A DNA stretch of 64,000 nucleotides. It comes from Chrysemys picta bellii (lineage: Eukaryota > Chordata > Testudines > Emydidae). This document shows positions 48,730-59,449 of the stretch, piece by piece. The stretch's first letter is position 1. Each line of letters starts with the position of its first letter. A model generated the notes under the pieces. The model saw only the letters and a list, made by a program, of their open reading frames with translations. It did not search any database and was not told the DNA's origin. Position numbers and translations under genes: made by a program. The stretch covers positions 63,967,287 through 64,031,286 of the forward strand of contig NC_088792.1 of assembly GCF_011386835.1 (NCBI RefSeq), written 5' to 3'.

Positions 48730-49852
48730 GCAAGTGAAAGTCCCTCTAACACTTAAGGTGCAGTCTAGCATGTTTTAAGACATATTATCTGGCTGGGTTG
48801 CTGCCTAGGCTACAACATAGCCAGCCAACATGCTTTCATATGTATTATCCTGTTTTAATGAGTGCTGAAATGGTTTTTCAATTGTGTTAAGCTAACTTGA
48901 TGGAGGACCATACCTTTTTGGTCCATCAAGACAGGACCTTGTAAAGGGGGAGGAGTATGACAAATCCATTATCTTGTCCATTGTTCATATTAGATATGGA
49001 GTACCATTAAAGTTAAGGACAAATTATACATTCATATAAGCCCTGCATCTTTAAAAGCAGACTGACCTGGCTTCAGGATGACACCTTCAGGCAAGACAAT
49101 TCACTTGCCAAGCCCAGGACAAAAGGTCATTCTTGGTGAGGAGAAGCTAAATTGGGTTGATAAGATGCAAAAGTGGAGCAGAAAAAGAGGAACTGAAATT
49201 GTTTGTTCTCAGCAGCACTGAATACTATTCTGAATGAATTTGGGAATGGACCCTCAGATACACTTCTTCTGCATACCATTTAATTTGTTTTAATCTGATC
49301 TCCTTACATGATTTTTAATTAAACCACTGGAAACTCAGATCATTCTGGACAGGTGACAAATTTCAGCATCTAAAAACGGGTTAAAGAAGAACATCTGTAT
49401 GATGCCCCACTCAGGATTCTCATCACAAGGGCATAAATGAAGGAGTCCTCTCTCATTAGATGTGTCACTTAATATGAAATAAAAATAAATTACACAGGAT
49501 TTATGTAGTTCGTTATAGTACTTTTTTTCCTGGTCCTAAAAAATATTGTAATTACATCACTACAAACAAAAGAACTGACTTTGGGCTGTTGGATTAAAGT
49601 TCACTTACTCAGCAGATGAGTCTAACAAATATTTATTAAGGCAAAACACTCAGAGTAGTGATCAATTACCTACAAGTGCGAAGCTCACCGGGATGCTCTC
49701 ATCACAGTCTCCTGCAGCACTGGACAATACAGCTTCAATCTCCCTTTGTTACACAAACTTATTTATAACTTTTTGTTATCTTTTCTTATACATATGTATT
49801 AGTCTCTCATTTCCATGTTAACTCTCCTCCCCTGTCAATAGAAATTTAGTAT
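48730..49852. other. upstream region, unannotated
   Basis: AT-rich, no gene or repeat boundary recognised. Confidence 0.35.
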
Positions 49853-49854
49853 TA

Positions 49855-50042
49855 CACCTCTACCCCGATATAACGCTGTCCTCGGGAGCCAAAAAATCTT
49901 ACCGTGTTATAGGTGAAACCACGTTATATCGAATTTGCTTTGATCCGCCGGCGTGCGCAGCCCCGGCCCCACGGAGCACTGCTTTACCGAGTTATATCCG
50001 AATTCATGTTATATTGGGTCGCGTTATATTGGGGTAGAGGTG
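49855..50042. mobile_element. 188-bp TA-flanked MITE (mariner/Tigger-like), copy 2
   Basis: Inverted ends cacctctaccccgatataac and ttatattggggtagaggtg, flanked by TA at 49853-49854 and 50043-50044. Same length as and closely similar to the copy at 14309. Confidence 0.8.
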
Positions 50043-50044
50043 TA

Positions 50045-51205
50045 GTTCAAACTATTATTTTCTAGCTTTTTATTTACTATATATTTTCTTGTTTTCCCAA
50101 ATATGATTACTCTGCAATTTCTTACATATGTGCAATGCTAAACATAATTATTCTGCAATTTCTTACATGTACACAGTTCTACTTATGCTTACACTATTAA
50201 ACATTATCAGAACAGATTCTTAAAATCCACAGCAGGCTTCTGCCAGGCCTAAATATGCCTTCACTCCCAATACAGGCATCAGTGTGAAGATTTTAAGTGC
50301 ACATATTCCTAAAATGTCTAATCACATTTAAAATCACATGCCTGGGATAACAATACAGCATATCATTTAATACTGTGATAGCTGTACCTTCATAATTGAA
50401 AAAAAGTAACAAGAGCATGACTATCAGCCCAAAGGATCAAATATGAACACCAGGGATTTCCCTACACCCCCTCTGAATTCCCCCCCCCCAATTTTGTGAA
50501 CTAATTACATGCAGTGTTGCCAATTTAGTGATTGTTTGGAAATTTGAATTGAAATTGAAACATTAATACACACTTTAAAAGCATATACAGTGTATGATAA
50601 AATACGTGTATCTGAAAAAGTATAATAGATTTGAAAAGTTTGAACATAGACTAGCTTCCTTATACAGCTGTTGTTTTTTATGACAATGTCAGTGCATTCG
50701 TTTTGGTGACGTTGGCCTAATAATTTCAAATTATGATTTGTAAGCAAAGTCTAAATGAGCTCTCCCTGACAGCTAGTGATGAGCTGGGAGCTGGGGGGGA
50801 AAGGCTTCAGGACCAGATTGTATTTACATTCACACCTATTCTACCTAGGTATCCAGCAAACAGAGCTGCACTGCCCAAGTGATAGATTTTGGCTGGGGTT
50901 GGGTTACAAATCACTTGAATGCAGCGGTAGGGGAGGAATGAAATGTTGTTATTCTTAGTGTAAGAGTAAAGGGCACTAGAACTGTACTTAGCCTGTGCTG
51001 ATTGAGGGCATCAAGAGAGAGGGTGGGGACAGGTGTTTTGCTTGATGGTCTGCCTGAGTCACAAGTACTATTTGACTTGCCCCTCTCCACTGTTTAAAGA
51101 CAGAGCTGATTAGGCTCCATAGATAGTTTTTTGTTTTGTTAAGTAACCACTACTACAGCTGAAATCACTGATAATCAGGTCTAAGTGCTTAGACCTGCTG
51201 TGGGA
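50045..51205. other. upstream region, unannotated
   Basis: No recognised gene, RNA or repeat. Confidence 0.35.
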
Positions 51206-51208
51206 CAG

Positions 51209-51306
51209 TTTCAGAGTAACAGCCGTGTTAGTCTGTATCCGCAAAAAGAAGAATAGGAGTACTTGTTAGTCTCTAAGGTGCCACAAGTACTCCTGTTCTT
51301 CTTTTT
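51209..51306. mobile_element. fold-back retro-like element, copy 3 (short)
   Basis: 'tttcagagtaacagccgtgttagtctg', then a short hairpin ('aataggagtacttg', 'cacaagtactcctgtt'). The flanks 'tgtgggacag' are present on both sides (10-bp target duplication). Confidence 0.7.
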
Positions 51307-51585
51307 GTGGGACAGTGTTTCTGTGGAAGTGACAGCCCAGTCTGCACTAGCAGTGAGGTTCCCCCACTGAGAGTTCAGCTAAAATCACCGAGAGCTGGGT
51401 GGAACCTCAAGAGACCAACTAGCAGAGGTCACAGTGGCAGGTGGCAGCAGAAGGTGATTGCACAGGGACATCGGCAACAGAGCGATGGAGTGAACGGTGG
51501 CACAACAGTGGCCAGAGCGAAGTGAGCAGCTGGAGGAACAAGCAAGGTGCCTTCTTGCCCTGCATGTGGGAGGTGAACTTATGTG

Positions 51586-51790
51586 GGGGGGAGGGATATC
51601 TCAGTGGTTTGAGCATTGGCCTGCTTAAACCCAGGGTTGTGAGTTCAATCCTTGAGGGGGCCACTTAGGAATTTGTGGCAAAATCAGTACTTGGTCCTGC
51701 TAGTGAAGACAGGGGGCTGGACTCGATGACCTTTCGGGGTCCCTTCCAGCTCTATGAGATAGGTATATCTCCATAGATCATATCATAGGA
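51586..51790 (+). repeat. tRNA-derived SINE of cryptodire (tortoise) type
   Basis: The head has pol III promoter boxes: an A-box-like 'tatctcagtggtttgagca' and a B-box 'ggttgtgagttcaatcc'. The body 'ggtcctgctagtgaagacagg' and 'cgatgacctttcggggtcc' and a 3' part 'ttccagctctatgagatag' follow, as in the turtle polIII/SINE family. Not a functional tRNA gene, since the cloverleaf does not close beyond the 5' half. Confidence 0.8.
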
Positions 51791-52053
51791 AAGCAACTCT
51801 GAGTCTCCACTGACCAAGAGCAACACCAGTAAGTGTTAATGAGGTTGTTAAGAATGCTGGAGACACAACACAGTTCATGCAAACAAACATGGCTGTGGCA
51901 TCATTCTTGCTTCAATAGAAAGTGATACCACACTCTACAAACTGGAGGCCAATGTTAAGTGCATTGTCATTTGTTCATCCTGAAGTTGAACACTGGTTCT
52001 GAACAAAACCAGCAAATGCTCACTATCTTTCTGCAAGAAACTCAACTGACTGG

Positions 52054-52882
52054 TGTGACAAAGTGGGGGATTTTCATGCAGAGGGAGTGGGACTCAGTGT
52101 CCCTGGGTGTTACTGGTTTAATGAGGTGAGGGGAGAGGGAATTTGTTGTTACAGAGGACCGGAGAGGGAACTTGGGACTCCAGCCAATGCCCTGGAGAAT
52201 GGAGACCCCAGCGACTGGTGACCTGACGACCCGGAGACGCAGCGCAGGAGTCGCAGCTGGTTCTGGCCAGTGGGAGGACCATGCGCTGCGCAGAGAGGAC
52301 CCCGGTGACCTGACCAGCCGGTTCAAGACAGAAGGGGCCAGAGGACAGAAGAAGGGAGAGGAGGCTCAGTGACCCTGTTTACGACCTGTTTACCTGGAGA
52401 GAAGACAATGGACAGAGGCGGGGCTTGGGGCCGGTGATATCAGATGCCCAGCTGGGAAGCACAGGGGCTCTGGGCTGGAGAGGAGGAGCAGGCAGAGCCC
52501 ACCTGGATGCAGGGGAGACTTGGATGTGCTGGGTTAAGGGAGGCCAGGCCTGAGGGTCAGAGAGTTTCCTGTGCTGTATTCACCTCTCAATAAACCCTCC
52601 TGTTTTACGCTGGCTAAGAGTCACTCCGGTCTAGAGAACAGGGTTGCATCAACCCCTTCGGGGGGGGGGTGGAGGCCCTGGGGGTCCAGAGCGAGTGGAC
52701 TCCCTGAGGGGGCCCATGGCGAGAGACAGACGTGCTAAGGCTCAGAGAGGTGCAGCTCCAGGAGGTGGTGGGGCCTGACCCCGAGAGAGAGTGGACCCCC
52801 AAGAAGGGCTGTTGCACTGAAAGGGGCACCCCCCAACGACCGCACAGGGCTGCGAGTGGGCACAATCTGTGAGTCCGTGACA
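52054..52882 (+). mobile_element. solo LTR, family B, plus strand
   Basis: 829 bp, TGTGACAAAG to GTCCGTGACA, flanked by the 5-bp duplication actgg (52049-52053 and 52883-52887). AATAAA is near 52589. It lies in the N-terminal part of the hAT transposase pseudogene. A second member is at 58620-59449. Confidence 0.85.
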
Positions 52883-53517
52883 ACTGGCTAGAAGCATGTG
52901 GTGCAACAGTGAAAGACTCAACAGTTGAAAAAGTGAAGAACTCTCTCACCACATTCAAAAAAATGTCATACATGGCTGATGAATGCATCAATGCAAATAG
53001 GCATCAAGTATTAAGTTATTGTGTACGTTATCTTGATGTCAGTGATAAGCCAGTAGATGCATTTCTAGATGTTCAAGATATAGAAGACACATCGGCTGCA
53101 TCTGTGACAACCCACATCTTAGGCCTGGTCTACACTAGGCGTTTATGTCGAAGTTAGCGCCGTTACATCGAATTAACCCTGCACCCGTCCACACTGCGAT
53201 GCTATTTAGTTCGACATAGAGGTCTCTTTAATTCGACTTCTGTACTCCTCCCCGACGAGGGGAGTAGCGCCAAATTCGACATGGCCATGTCGAATTAGGC
53301 TAGGTGTGGATGGAAATCGACGCTAATAGCTCCGGGAGCTATCCCACAGTGCACCACTCTGTTGACGCTCTGGACAGCAGTGCGAGCTCGGATGCTCTGA
53401 CCAGCCACACAGGAAAAGCCCCGGGAAAATTTGAATTGGAATTCCTTTTCCTGTCTGGCCAGTTTGAATCTCATTTCCTGTCTGGACATCGTGGCGAGCA
53501 CAACAGCACTGGCAACG

Positions 53518-54094
53518 ATGCAGAGCTCTCCAGCAGTGATGGCCGTGCAGTCTGTGAATAGAAAGAGGGCCCCAGCATGGACTGATCGGGAAGTCTTGGA
53601 TCTCATCGCTGTGTGGGGCGATGAGTCCGTGCTTTCCGAGCTGCGATCCAAAAGACGGAATGCAAAGATCTACGAGAAGATCTCTAAAGACATGGCAGAG
53701 AGAGGATACAGCCGGGATGCAACGCAGTGCCGCGTGAAAATCAAGGAGCTGAGACAAGGCTACCAGAAGACCAAAGAGGCAAACGGACGCTCCGGATCCC
53801 ATCCCCAGACATCCCGTTTCTACGAGGCACTGCATTCCATCCTCGGTGCAGCCGCCACCACTACCCCACCAGTGACCGTGGACTCTGAGGATGGGATAGT
53901 GTCCACGGCCGGTTCCTCCGACATGTTAGGGGACGGGGAAGATGAGGAAGGAGATGAGGAGGGCGAGGCAGTCGGCAGCGCTCACAACGCTGATTTCCCC
54001 GACAGCCAGGATCTCTTCATCACCCTTACAGAGATCCCCTACGAAGCATCCCCAGCCGTTACCCCGGACACAGAATCTGGTGAAGGATCAGCCA
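53518..54094 (+). CDS. Harbinger Myb/SANT-like DNA-binding protein, exon 1
   Basis: First exon of the transposon's DNA-binding partner protein. In Harbinger elements this Myb-like protein helps the nuclease enter the nucleus and bind the transposon ends. The start chosen is the ATG at 53518 (MQSSPAVMAVQSVNRKR); an in-frame ATG at 53431 exists but the added residues look non-conserved. Residues about 18-105 form the Myb/trihelix-like domain: PAWTDREVLDLIAVWGD, SKRRNAKIYEKISKDMAERG and KIKELRQGYQKTKEANGR. An acidic stretch (GDGEDEEGDEEGEAV) follows near residue 145. The exon ends inside a Thr codon at a GTAAGT donor (54095). With exon 2 it gives 350 residues without a stop. Confidence 0.88.
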
Positions 54095-55088
54095 GTAAGT
54101 GTTGTAAACATCTAAACATTTATTTTTAACAAAACAGGAATATTAACAATTAAAAGAATGGGTTGTTCATGATTAGTGTGCCCTATGCGCTTAACGGTTT
54201 AGTCATGGGCAGTGCAAGTTTTGAAAAAAAATCTAGCAATGTCCGGTTTTCAGTGATTGTCCTGCACAAGCCGCTCTACTGTTTATTCCCTGCTACTGCA
54301 GCTACAGTAAAATGCGGTCTATATGTCCGGGGATAGAGCAGTAATCCTCCTGGGATATCTCGATGAAGCTCTCCTGGAGGTAACTTGAAAGCCGTTGCAT
54401 GAGGTTCCTGGGGAGAGCGGCCTTATTGGGTCCTCCGAAGTACGAGACGTTGCCGCGCCACGAGACTATCACGTACTCGGGAATCATTGCTCTGCATAGC
54501 AGGGCGGCATACGGTCCTGGTCTTTGGAGGCTTTCCCGGAACATTCTCTGTCTGTCGCTGTCAGAGATCCTCATCAGGGTGATGTCGCCCATGGTGACCT
54601 GCTTTTAATTAGGTAGGGGAATGTTAGTGTTGGGACTGCTTTCCCGTTCCTTGACAGAACTGTAACCGCTGGTTTGTAGCCACGCGGTGGAGGCGGGAGA
54701 GGGGCAGCCGAAAGGGATCGTTCCCGGGGACAGCCGCGAGGGGGTGGGACAGGGGCAGAGTTCCCGCTTGCCGGATTGCTGGCTGCAGGAACTGACATAG
54801 CTTTAAATGTGAAATGAGGGCAGTGGTAATCTAAAAGTTTTAAACTGCCACAAGTGTACGGCTTACCATGTCTGCCTGCAACAGAAATTCCGTTGTGCTG
54901 CCCCGCTTCTCAAATGTGCTGTGCAAGACCCCAGGCACTGAATGCGAAGGCCGAAAATTCGACCTTGTGCTGAGTGCGCATGTGATAGGTGCTGTGCATG
55001 GTCTTGTTCACAGAGAAAGACTATGTTCTTTGTTCACAACTACATTTTTCTTTCTGAGGAATTCACTCCCTTTTTCCCATTTCCACAG

Positions 55089-55564
55089 CCCCATCTGCGA
55101 CTGTCTCACAACCTAGCCTGGAATCACACTCCCAGAGGCTAGCGCGGATTAGGCGTAGGAAGAGGAGGACACGGGAGGACATGTTCTCTGAGCTTATGGC
55201 CTGTTCCCAAGCCCAGGCAGCACAGCAGACCCAGTGGCGGGAGAACTTGACCCGAATGCACCAAGCCAACATGGATCGGGAGGAGAGGTGGCGGCAGGAA
55301 GACCAGCAGGCGACTCAAACGCTGCTTGGACTACTGAGGGAGCAAACGGACACGCTCCGGCGCCTTGTGGATGTTCTGCAGGAACGGAGGCAGGAGGACA
55401 GAGCCCCGCTGCAGTCCATCTCTTACCGCCCTCCCCTGCCACCAAGTCCCATACCCACCTCACCCAAAGTGCAAAGAAGGAGAGGCGGCAGAGTCCCTGC
55501 TAAGTCTCACTCCACCCCTGCAGAGAGCTCTAGTAGCAGAAGGCTCTCATTTCCCAAAATTTGA
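55089..55564 (+). CDS. Harbinger Myb/SANT-like protein, exon 2
   Basis: The second exon begins after a pyrimidine-rich acceptor ending TTCCACAG at 55088. It completes the split Thr codon and continues PSATVSQPSLESHSQR. It encodes a basic segment (ARIRRRKRRTRED), a Gln/Arg/Glu-rich helical region of coiled-coil type (about residues 225-300 of the joined protein: SQAQAAQQTQWRENL, LLGLLREQTDTLRRLVDVL), then a Pro/Ser-rich tail ending RRLSFPKI and a stop at 55562-55564. The 577 + 476 nt of the two exons make 351 codons including the stop. The splice model is from sequence alone; transcript data would settle it. Confidence 0.85.
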
Positions 55565-56314
55565 AAAGTTCTTTCCTTCCTGCCTGACACAAGCCCCCGT
55601 CCAAGTTTCACCTCCCAATGCCATGTGTAGTTGATAATAAAAAATACGTTTCTGTAAACTACTGTTTCAATCATGTTCTTTTGGAGGAGGATGGGAAAGG
55701 GGGTTGGTAATTGGACAGGACAGTCACCTTTGGCAGGGTACATAGTCGGGGGCAGGCACAGCAGCAGGGCACATACACAGTGCAGTGATGCAGTGACTAG
55801 TTACCCTGGTTAGTCTGGGAGGTTGTTTTCATGTTATGTGGTGGGGGGTGGGTTGCTCTGTGACTTTGTGGCAGGGGAGGGCAGTTACAGATCTTAAGCG
55901 GCGGTCCTTAGGCAGGATCACAGAGCCACACAGCAGGGGATCTGTAACCGTCCTCCCCCTGCCACAAAGTCACATAGACCCCCCCATACACACAGTCCCG
56001 ATCAGGAGGGGTGACAGGCTCCGTTGAAACAACCATCCCACCGCAGCGGAGCCTGTCAATCCTTGAGTTTAGAAGCTGCATTCGCGTCACTACACTACAC
56101 CCGCTCCGCACCACAGTCTGCATCCCAGTTTTAAAAAATTCCCGTGAAAACAGTATTAAAGAAAACGGTGTGCTTTAACAAAGTTGAACTATTTTTATTT
56201 CGAAACGTGTGTTGGAAGGGGGGTGAAGGGGGTATGTAACTGGATAGGATAGTCAACATTACCTGGGTAAAGAAACGGGGGCAGGTTTAGCTTCTCAGTA
56301 CACAAACTTTAAAG

Positions 56315-57598
56315 TCACAGGTTACCCTGCTCACTCAGGAACTTTGCTTTCAAAGCCTCCCGGATGCACAGCGCTTCCCGCTGGTCTCTTCTAATCGCCC
56401 GGCTGTCTGGCTGTGAGTAATCAGCAGCCAGGCTATTTTCCTCAACCTCCCACCCCGCCATAAAGGTCTCCCCCTTGCTCTCACAGAGATTGTGGAGCAC
56501 ACAGCAAGCTGCTATAACAATGGGGATATTGGTTTCGCTGAGATCACAGCGAATCAGTAAGCTTCTCCATCTCCCCTTGAGACGGCCAAAAGCACACTCC
56601 ACCACCATTCTGCACTTGCTCAGCCGGTAGTTGAAGAGTTCTTTTTCAGTGTCCAGGGGGCCAGTATAGGGCTTCATGAGCCAGGGCATTAGCGGGTAGG
56701 CTGGGTCCCCGAGGATGACTATAGGCATCTCCACATCCCCAACAGTTATTTTGTGGTCCGGGAAGTAAATACCTTGTTGCAGCCGTCTAAACAGACCAGA
56801 GTTCCTGAAAACACGAGCGTCATGAACCTTGCCCGGCCATCCCATGTAGATGTTGGTAAAACGTCCCCTGTGGTCCACCAGTGCTTGCAGCACCATGGAA
56901 AAGTAGCCCTTTCGGTTAATGTACTGGGTGGCCTGGTGGTCCGGTGCCAGGATAGGGATGTGAGTTCCATCTATGGCCCCACCGCAGTTTGGGAATCCCA
57001 TCGCTGCGAAGCCATCTATGATCGCCTCCACGTTTCCCAGGGTCACTACCTTTGGCAGCAGTACATCAACGATTGCCTTGGCTACTTGCATCACAACAAC
57101 CCCCACGGTAGATTTGCCCACCCCAAACTGGTTCGCGACTGACCGGTAGCTGTCTGGCGTTGCAAGCTTCCAGAGGGCTATGGCCACTCGCTTCTGTACA
57201 CTCAGTGCAGCTCGCAACCGGGTGTCACTGCGCTTCAGGGCAGGGGACAGCAACTCACAAAGTTCAAGGAAAGTTCCCTTCCGCATGCGAAAGTTTCGCA
57301 GCCACTGGGATTCATCCCAGACCTGCAGCACTATGCGGTCCCACCACTCAGTGCTTGTTTCCCGTGCCCAGAATCGCCGTTCCACGGCATCAACATGACC
57401 CATTGCCACCGCGATGTCCTCGGCGCTGGGTCCCCTGCTTTCTGACAGGTCCGTGCTACTCTCAGACTTCAGGACATCACCGCGGTGCCGTAGCCTCCTC
57501 GCCTGACTTTTCTGCATCTGCCTCAGGGAAACCTGTATGATAAGCTGCGAGGCGTTGAGAGCGGCCACAACTGCAGCGATGGTCGCAGCATGCTCCAT
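56315..57598 (-). CDS. Harbinger transposase (HARBI1-like DDE nuclease)
   Basis: An uninterrupted 427-codon frame for the PIF/Harbinger nuclease, which cuts the transposon ends and inserts at TTA-type sites. Residues about 130-175 form a helix-turn-helix-like region (AIALWKLATPDSYRSVANQFGVGKSTV). The DDE_Tnp_4 catalytic core is visible: Asp210 in GGAIDGTHIPI, Asp298 in ILGDPAYPLMPW and Glu334 in VVECAFGRLKGRW, with the usual VHDARVFRNS block (Asp260) between. It is somewhat longer than cellular HARBI1 (about 350 residues) because of an N-terminal extension of about 80 residues. The start at 57598 (MEHAATIAAVV) is the first ATG. It converges with the Myb-like gene, the two sharing one transposon. 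No stop or frameshift is seen, so the gene may be young. Confidence 0.92.
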   Translation of the reverse strand: MEHAATIAAVVAALNASQLIIQVSLRQMQKSQARRLRHRGDVLKSESSTDLSESRGPSAEDIAVAMGHVDAVERRFWARETSTEWWDRIVLQVWDESQWLRNFRMRKGTFLELCELLSPALKRSDTRLRAALSVQKRVAIALWKLATPDSYRSVANQFGVGKSTVGVVVMQVAKAIVDVLLPKVVTLGNVEAIIDGFAAMGFPNCGGAIDGTHIPILAPDHQATQYINRKGYFSMVLQALVDHRGRFTNIYMGWPGKVHDARVFRNSGLFRRLQQGIYFPDHKITVGDVEMPIVILGDPAYPLMPWLMKPYTGPLDTEKELFNYRLSKCRMVVECAFGRLKGRWRSLLIRCDLSETNIPIVIAACCVLHNLCESKGETFMAGWEVEENSLAADYSQPDSRAIRRDQREALCIREALKAKFLSEQGNL

Positions 57599-58059
57599 GC
57601 TCGCAGTGCTGTGGCGTCCGCGCTGTCAATGACTGGAAAAGTGCGCGAAATGATTTCCCGCCGGCGCTTTCAGGGAGGGAGGGCAGGAGTGATGGACGGA
57701 TGACGACAGTTACCCAAAAGCACCCTCGACACATTTTGTTACCCAGAAGGCATTGCCGGCTACACCCAGAATTCCAATGGGCAGAGGGGACTGCGGGAAC
57801 TGTGGGATAGCTGACCACAGTGCACCGCTTCGAATGTCGACGCTTTCACCGTTAGTGTGGATGCACAAAGTCGAATTACTGTCCTTAGTGTGGACACACA
57901 CGTTCGACTTTGCAATATCGATTACAAAAATTCGATGCAAGTAAAATCGAACTACTCTCGTAGTGTAGACAAGGCCTTAGAAGAGTTAAATGCTTGTCAA
58001 TTGGACCCCAAACAGATGGCTGCTTGTGCATTTGATGGAGCTGCAAACTTCTCTGGAAG

Positions 58060-58380
58060 CAGGGCCAGCTCCAGGCACCAGCCGAGCAAGCAGGTGCTTG
58101 GGGCGGCAGTTTGTAGGAGGCGGCATTCCGCCCAATCCTAGGGCGGCACGGCCGCTTTTTTTTTTTTTTTGGTTCCGCTCTGGCCGCCCTGTAGGGGGCA
58201 GCGGCGTGGAGGAGGGGAGCGCCCTGCAGCAAGCCTGGCAGGGCAGCCAGCGTCCTTCCCTCCCAGCCGACCGGAGTGGTGCGGAGCCCTCCCGGCAGGG
58301 AGCACGGCGGGATGGGCCGCGTGGCAGCGCTCCGCTGAAGCCCTGACCACCCCCCTTCTCTCTCTCCCCCCTCACATGAG
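58060..58380. mobile_element. hAT MITE, left part (split)
   Basis: Starts cagggccagctccagg directly after tctggaag (58052-58059). It contains 'gcttggggcggcagttt' and a T-run. Its right end is not nearby on this strand: the matching terminus is at 63726 in inverted orientation, preceded by the complement of the same 8-mer. Confidence 0.75.
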
Positions 58381-58394
58381 CCATCTGGCATAAA

Positions 58395-58554
58395 GTATAT
58401 CTCAGTTATGTCATATTCTTATCATAAGCATATTTTCATAAGAAATATGGAATGCACTGTCACAGTGAGTAACCCCTCCTTCCAGAATAACGCCTTGTTT
58501 TGACAAGCCCTACAGGAAAGTTAAGACAAATTTGCTAAAGGTGTGAAGTTCAAG
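58395..58554 (-). repeat. inverted repeat arm X (family A-like LTR end plus flank)
   Basis: These 160 bp recur as the reverse complement at 63841-64000 with only a few differences. The part to 58463 resembles the start of the family A LTR (TGTGACAGTGCATTCC on the minus strand). The rest ('gtaacccctccttccagaat' onward) is not recognised; its minus strand has a purine run just before the LTR that could be a polypurine tract. Confidence 0.85.
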
Positions 58555-58619
58555 CTTATTAAACCCTTGTGTGGATGATCTCATTCAGAAGTAAAATGGC
58601 CTTCATTTGAGATTATGTC

Positions 58620-59449
58620 TGTCACGGACTCACAGATCGTGCCCACTCTGGGTCCCGTGAGGGGTGCCCATTTCAGTGAGACAGCCCTTCTTGGGGGTCC
58701 ACTCTCTCTTGGGGTTAAGCCCCTCCACCTCCTGGAACTGCACCTCTCCGAGCCTTAGCACACCTGTTTCTTGCCATGGGCCCCCTCTGGCAGTCCACTC
58801 ACTCTAGACCCCCGGGGCCTCCACCCCCCGAAGGGGTTGATGCAACCCTGTTCTCTAGACCAGAGTGACTCTCAGCCAGCGTAAAACAGGAGGGTTTATT
58901 GAGAGGTGAGCACAGGAAACTCTTAGGGCCTCAGGCCTGGCCTCCCTCAGCACACCACATCCAAGTCTCCCCTGCATCTAGGTTGGCTCTGCTTGCTCCC
59001 CACCTCCAGCCCAGAGCCCCCCTGCTTCCCAGCTGGGCATCTGATATCACCGGCCCCAAGTCCTGCCTCTGTCCATTGGCTTCTCTCCAGGTAAACAGCA
59101 TCATCAAAAAGGGTCGCCTGGGCCTCCTCTCTTCTGTCCTCTGACCCCCTCTAGCTGGTTAGGTCATCGGGGTCCTCTCTTTACAGCCCATTGTCCTCCC
59201 ACTGGCCAGAACCGGCTGCGACTCCTGAGCTGGGCCTCCGGGTCACCAAGACACCAGTCGCTGAGGTATCCATCTTCCAGGCCATTGGCTGGGGTCCCAA
59301 GTTCCCTCTCCGGTCCTCTGTAACAACAAACTCCCTCTCCCCTCACCTCGTTAAACCAGTAACACCCAGGGACACTGGGTCCCACTCCCTCTGCATGCAA
59401 ACCATTGGAAAAACAAGGAAAAAACAAGAAAATCCCCCACTTTGTCACA
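58620..59449 (-). mobile_element. solo LTR, family B, minus strand
   Basis: 830 bp, minus-strand TGTGACAAAG to TCCGTGACA, flanked by the 5-bp duplication atgtc (58615-58619 and 59450-59454). Same family as 52054-52882, but with its own target duplication, hence an independent insertion. AATAAA lies on the minus strand near 58897. Confidence 0.85.

Larger units (their letters stand above)
53122..57976. mobile_element. full-length PIF/Harbinger transposon
   Basis: A 4,855-bp DNA transposon. Its termini ggcctggtctacacta and (reverse complement) ggccttgtctacacta are inverted repeats with one mismatch. It is flanked by the 3-bp duplication TTA (53119-53121 and 57977-57979), the signature of PIF/Harbinger insertion. 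It carries two convergent genes: a Myb/SANT-like protein on the plus strand (two exons) and a HARBI1-like nuclease on the minus strand, both with open frames. Removing the element and one TTA restores the hAT reading frame at the insertion point. Sub-terminal 'agctatcccacagt' blocks occur inverted at both ends. Confidence 0.95.
51795..58059 (+). pseudogene. hAT transposase, N-terminal part, interrupted
   Basis: Remains of a hAT-superfamily transposase on the plus strand in separated pieces: about 51.8-52.05 kb (decayed, with stops), 52888-53118 (DWLEACGATVKDSTVEKVKN, then MSYMADECINANRHQVLS and DVSDKPVDAFLDVQDIED) and 57977-58059 (LEELNACQLDPKQMAACAFD, ending NFSG). It is broken by a solo LTR at 52054-52882 and by a Harbinger transposon at 53122-57976, and ends where a MITE inserted at 58060. 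The protein style is that of the DUF4371/ZMYM-like hAT group. Its C-terminal half lies inverted at 62.55-63.72 kb. No product can be made. Confidence 0.75.

Noticed and set aside
51591..51660. Functional tRNA gene
   Set aside because: A and B boxes are present, but the acceptor stem and the remainder match a SINE body rather than a closed tRNA.
53431..53517. Upstream in-frame ATG extending the Myb-like protein by 29 residues
   Set aside because: The extension lies in the sub-terminal transposon region, and the usual start of this protein family, as I recall it, is the ATG at 53518.
57160..57540. Plus-strand open frames over the Harbinger transposase
   Set aside because: Antisense shadows of the HARBI1-like gene.
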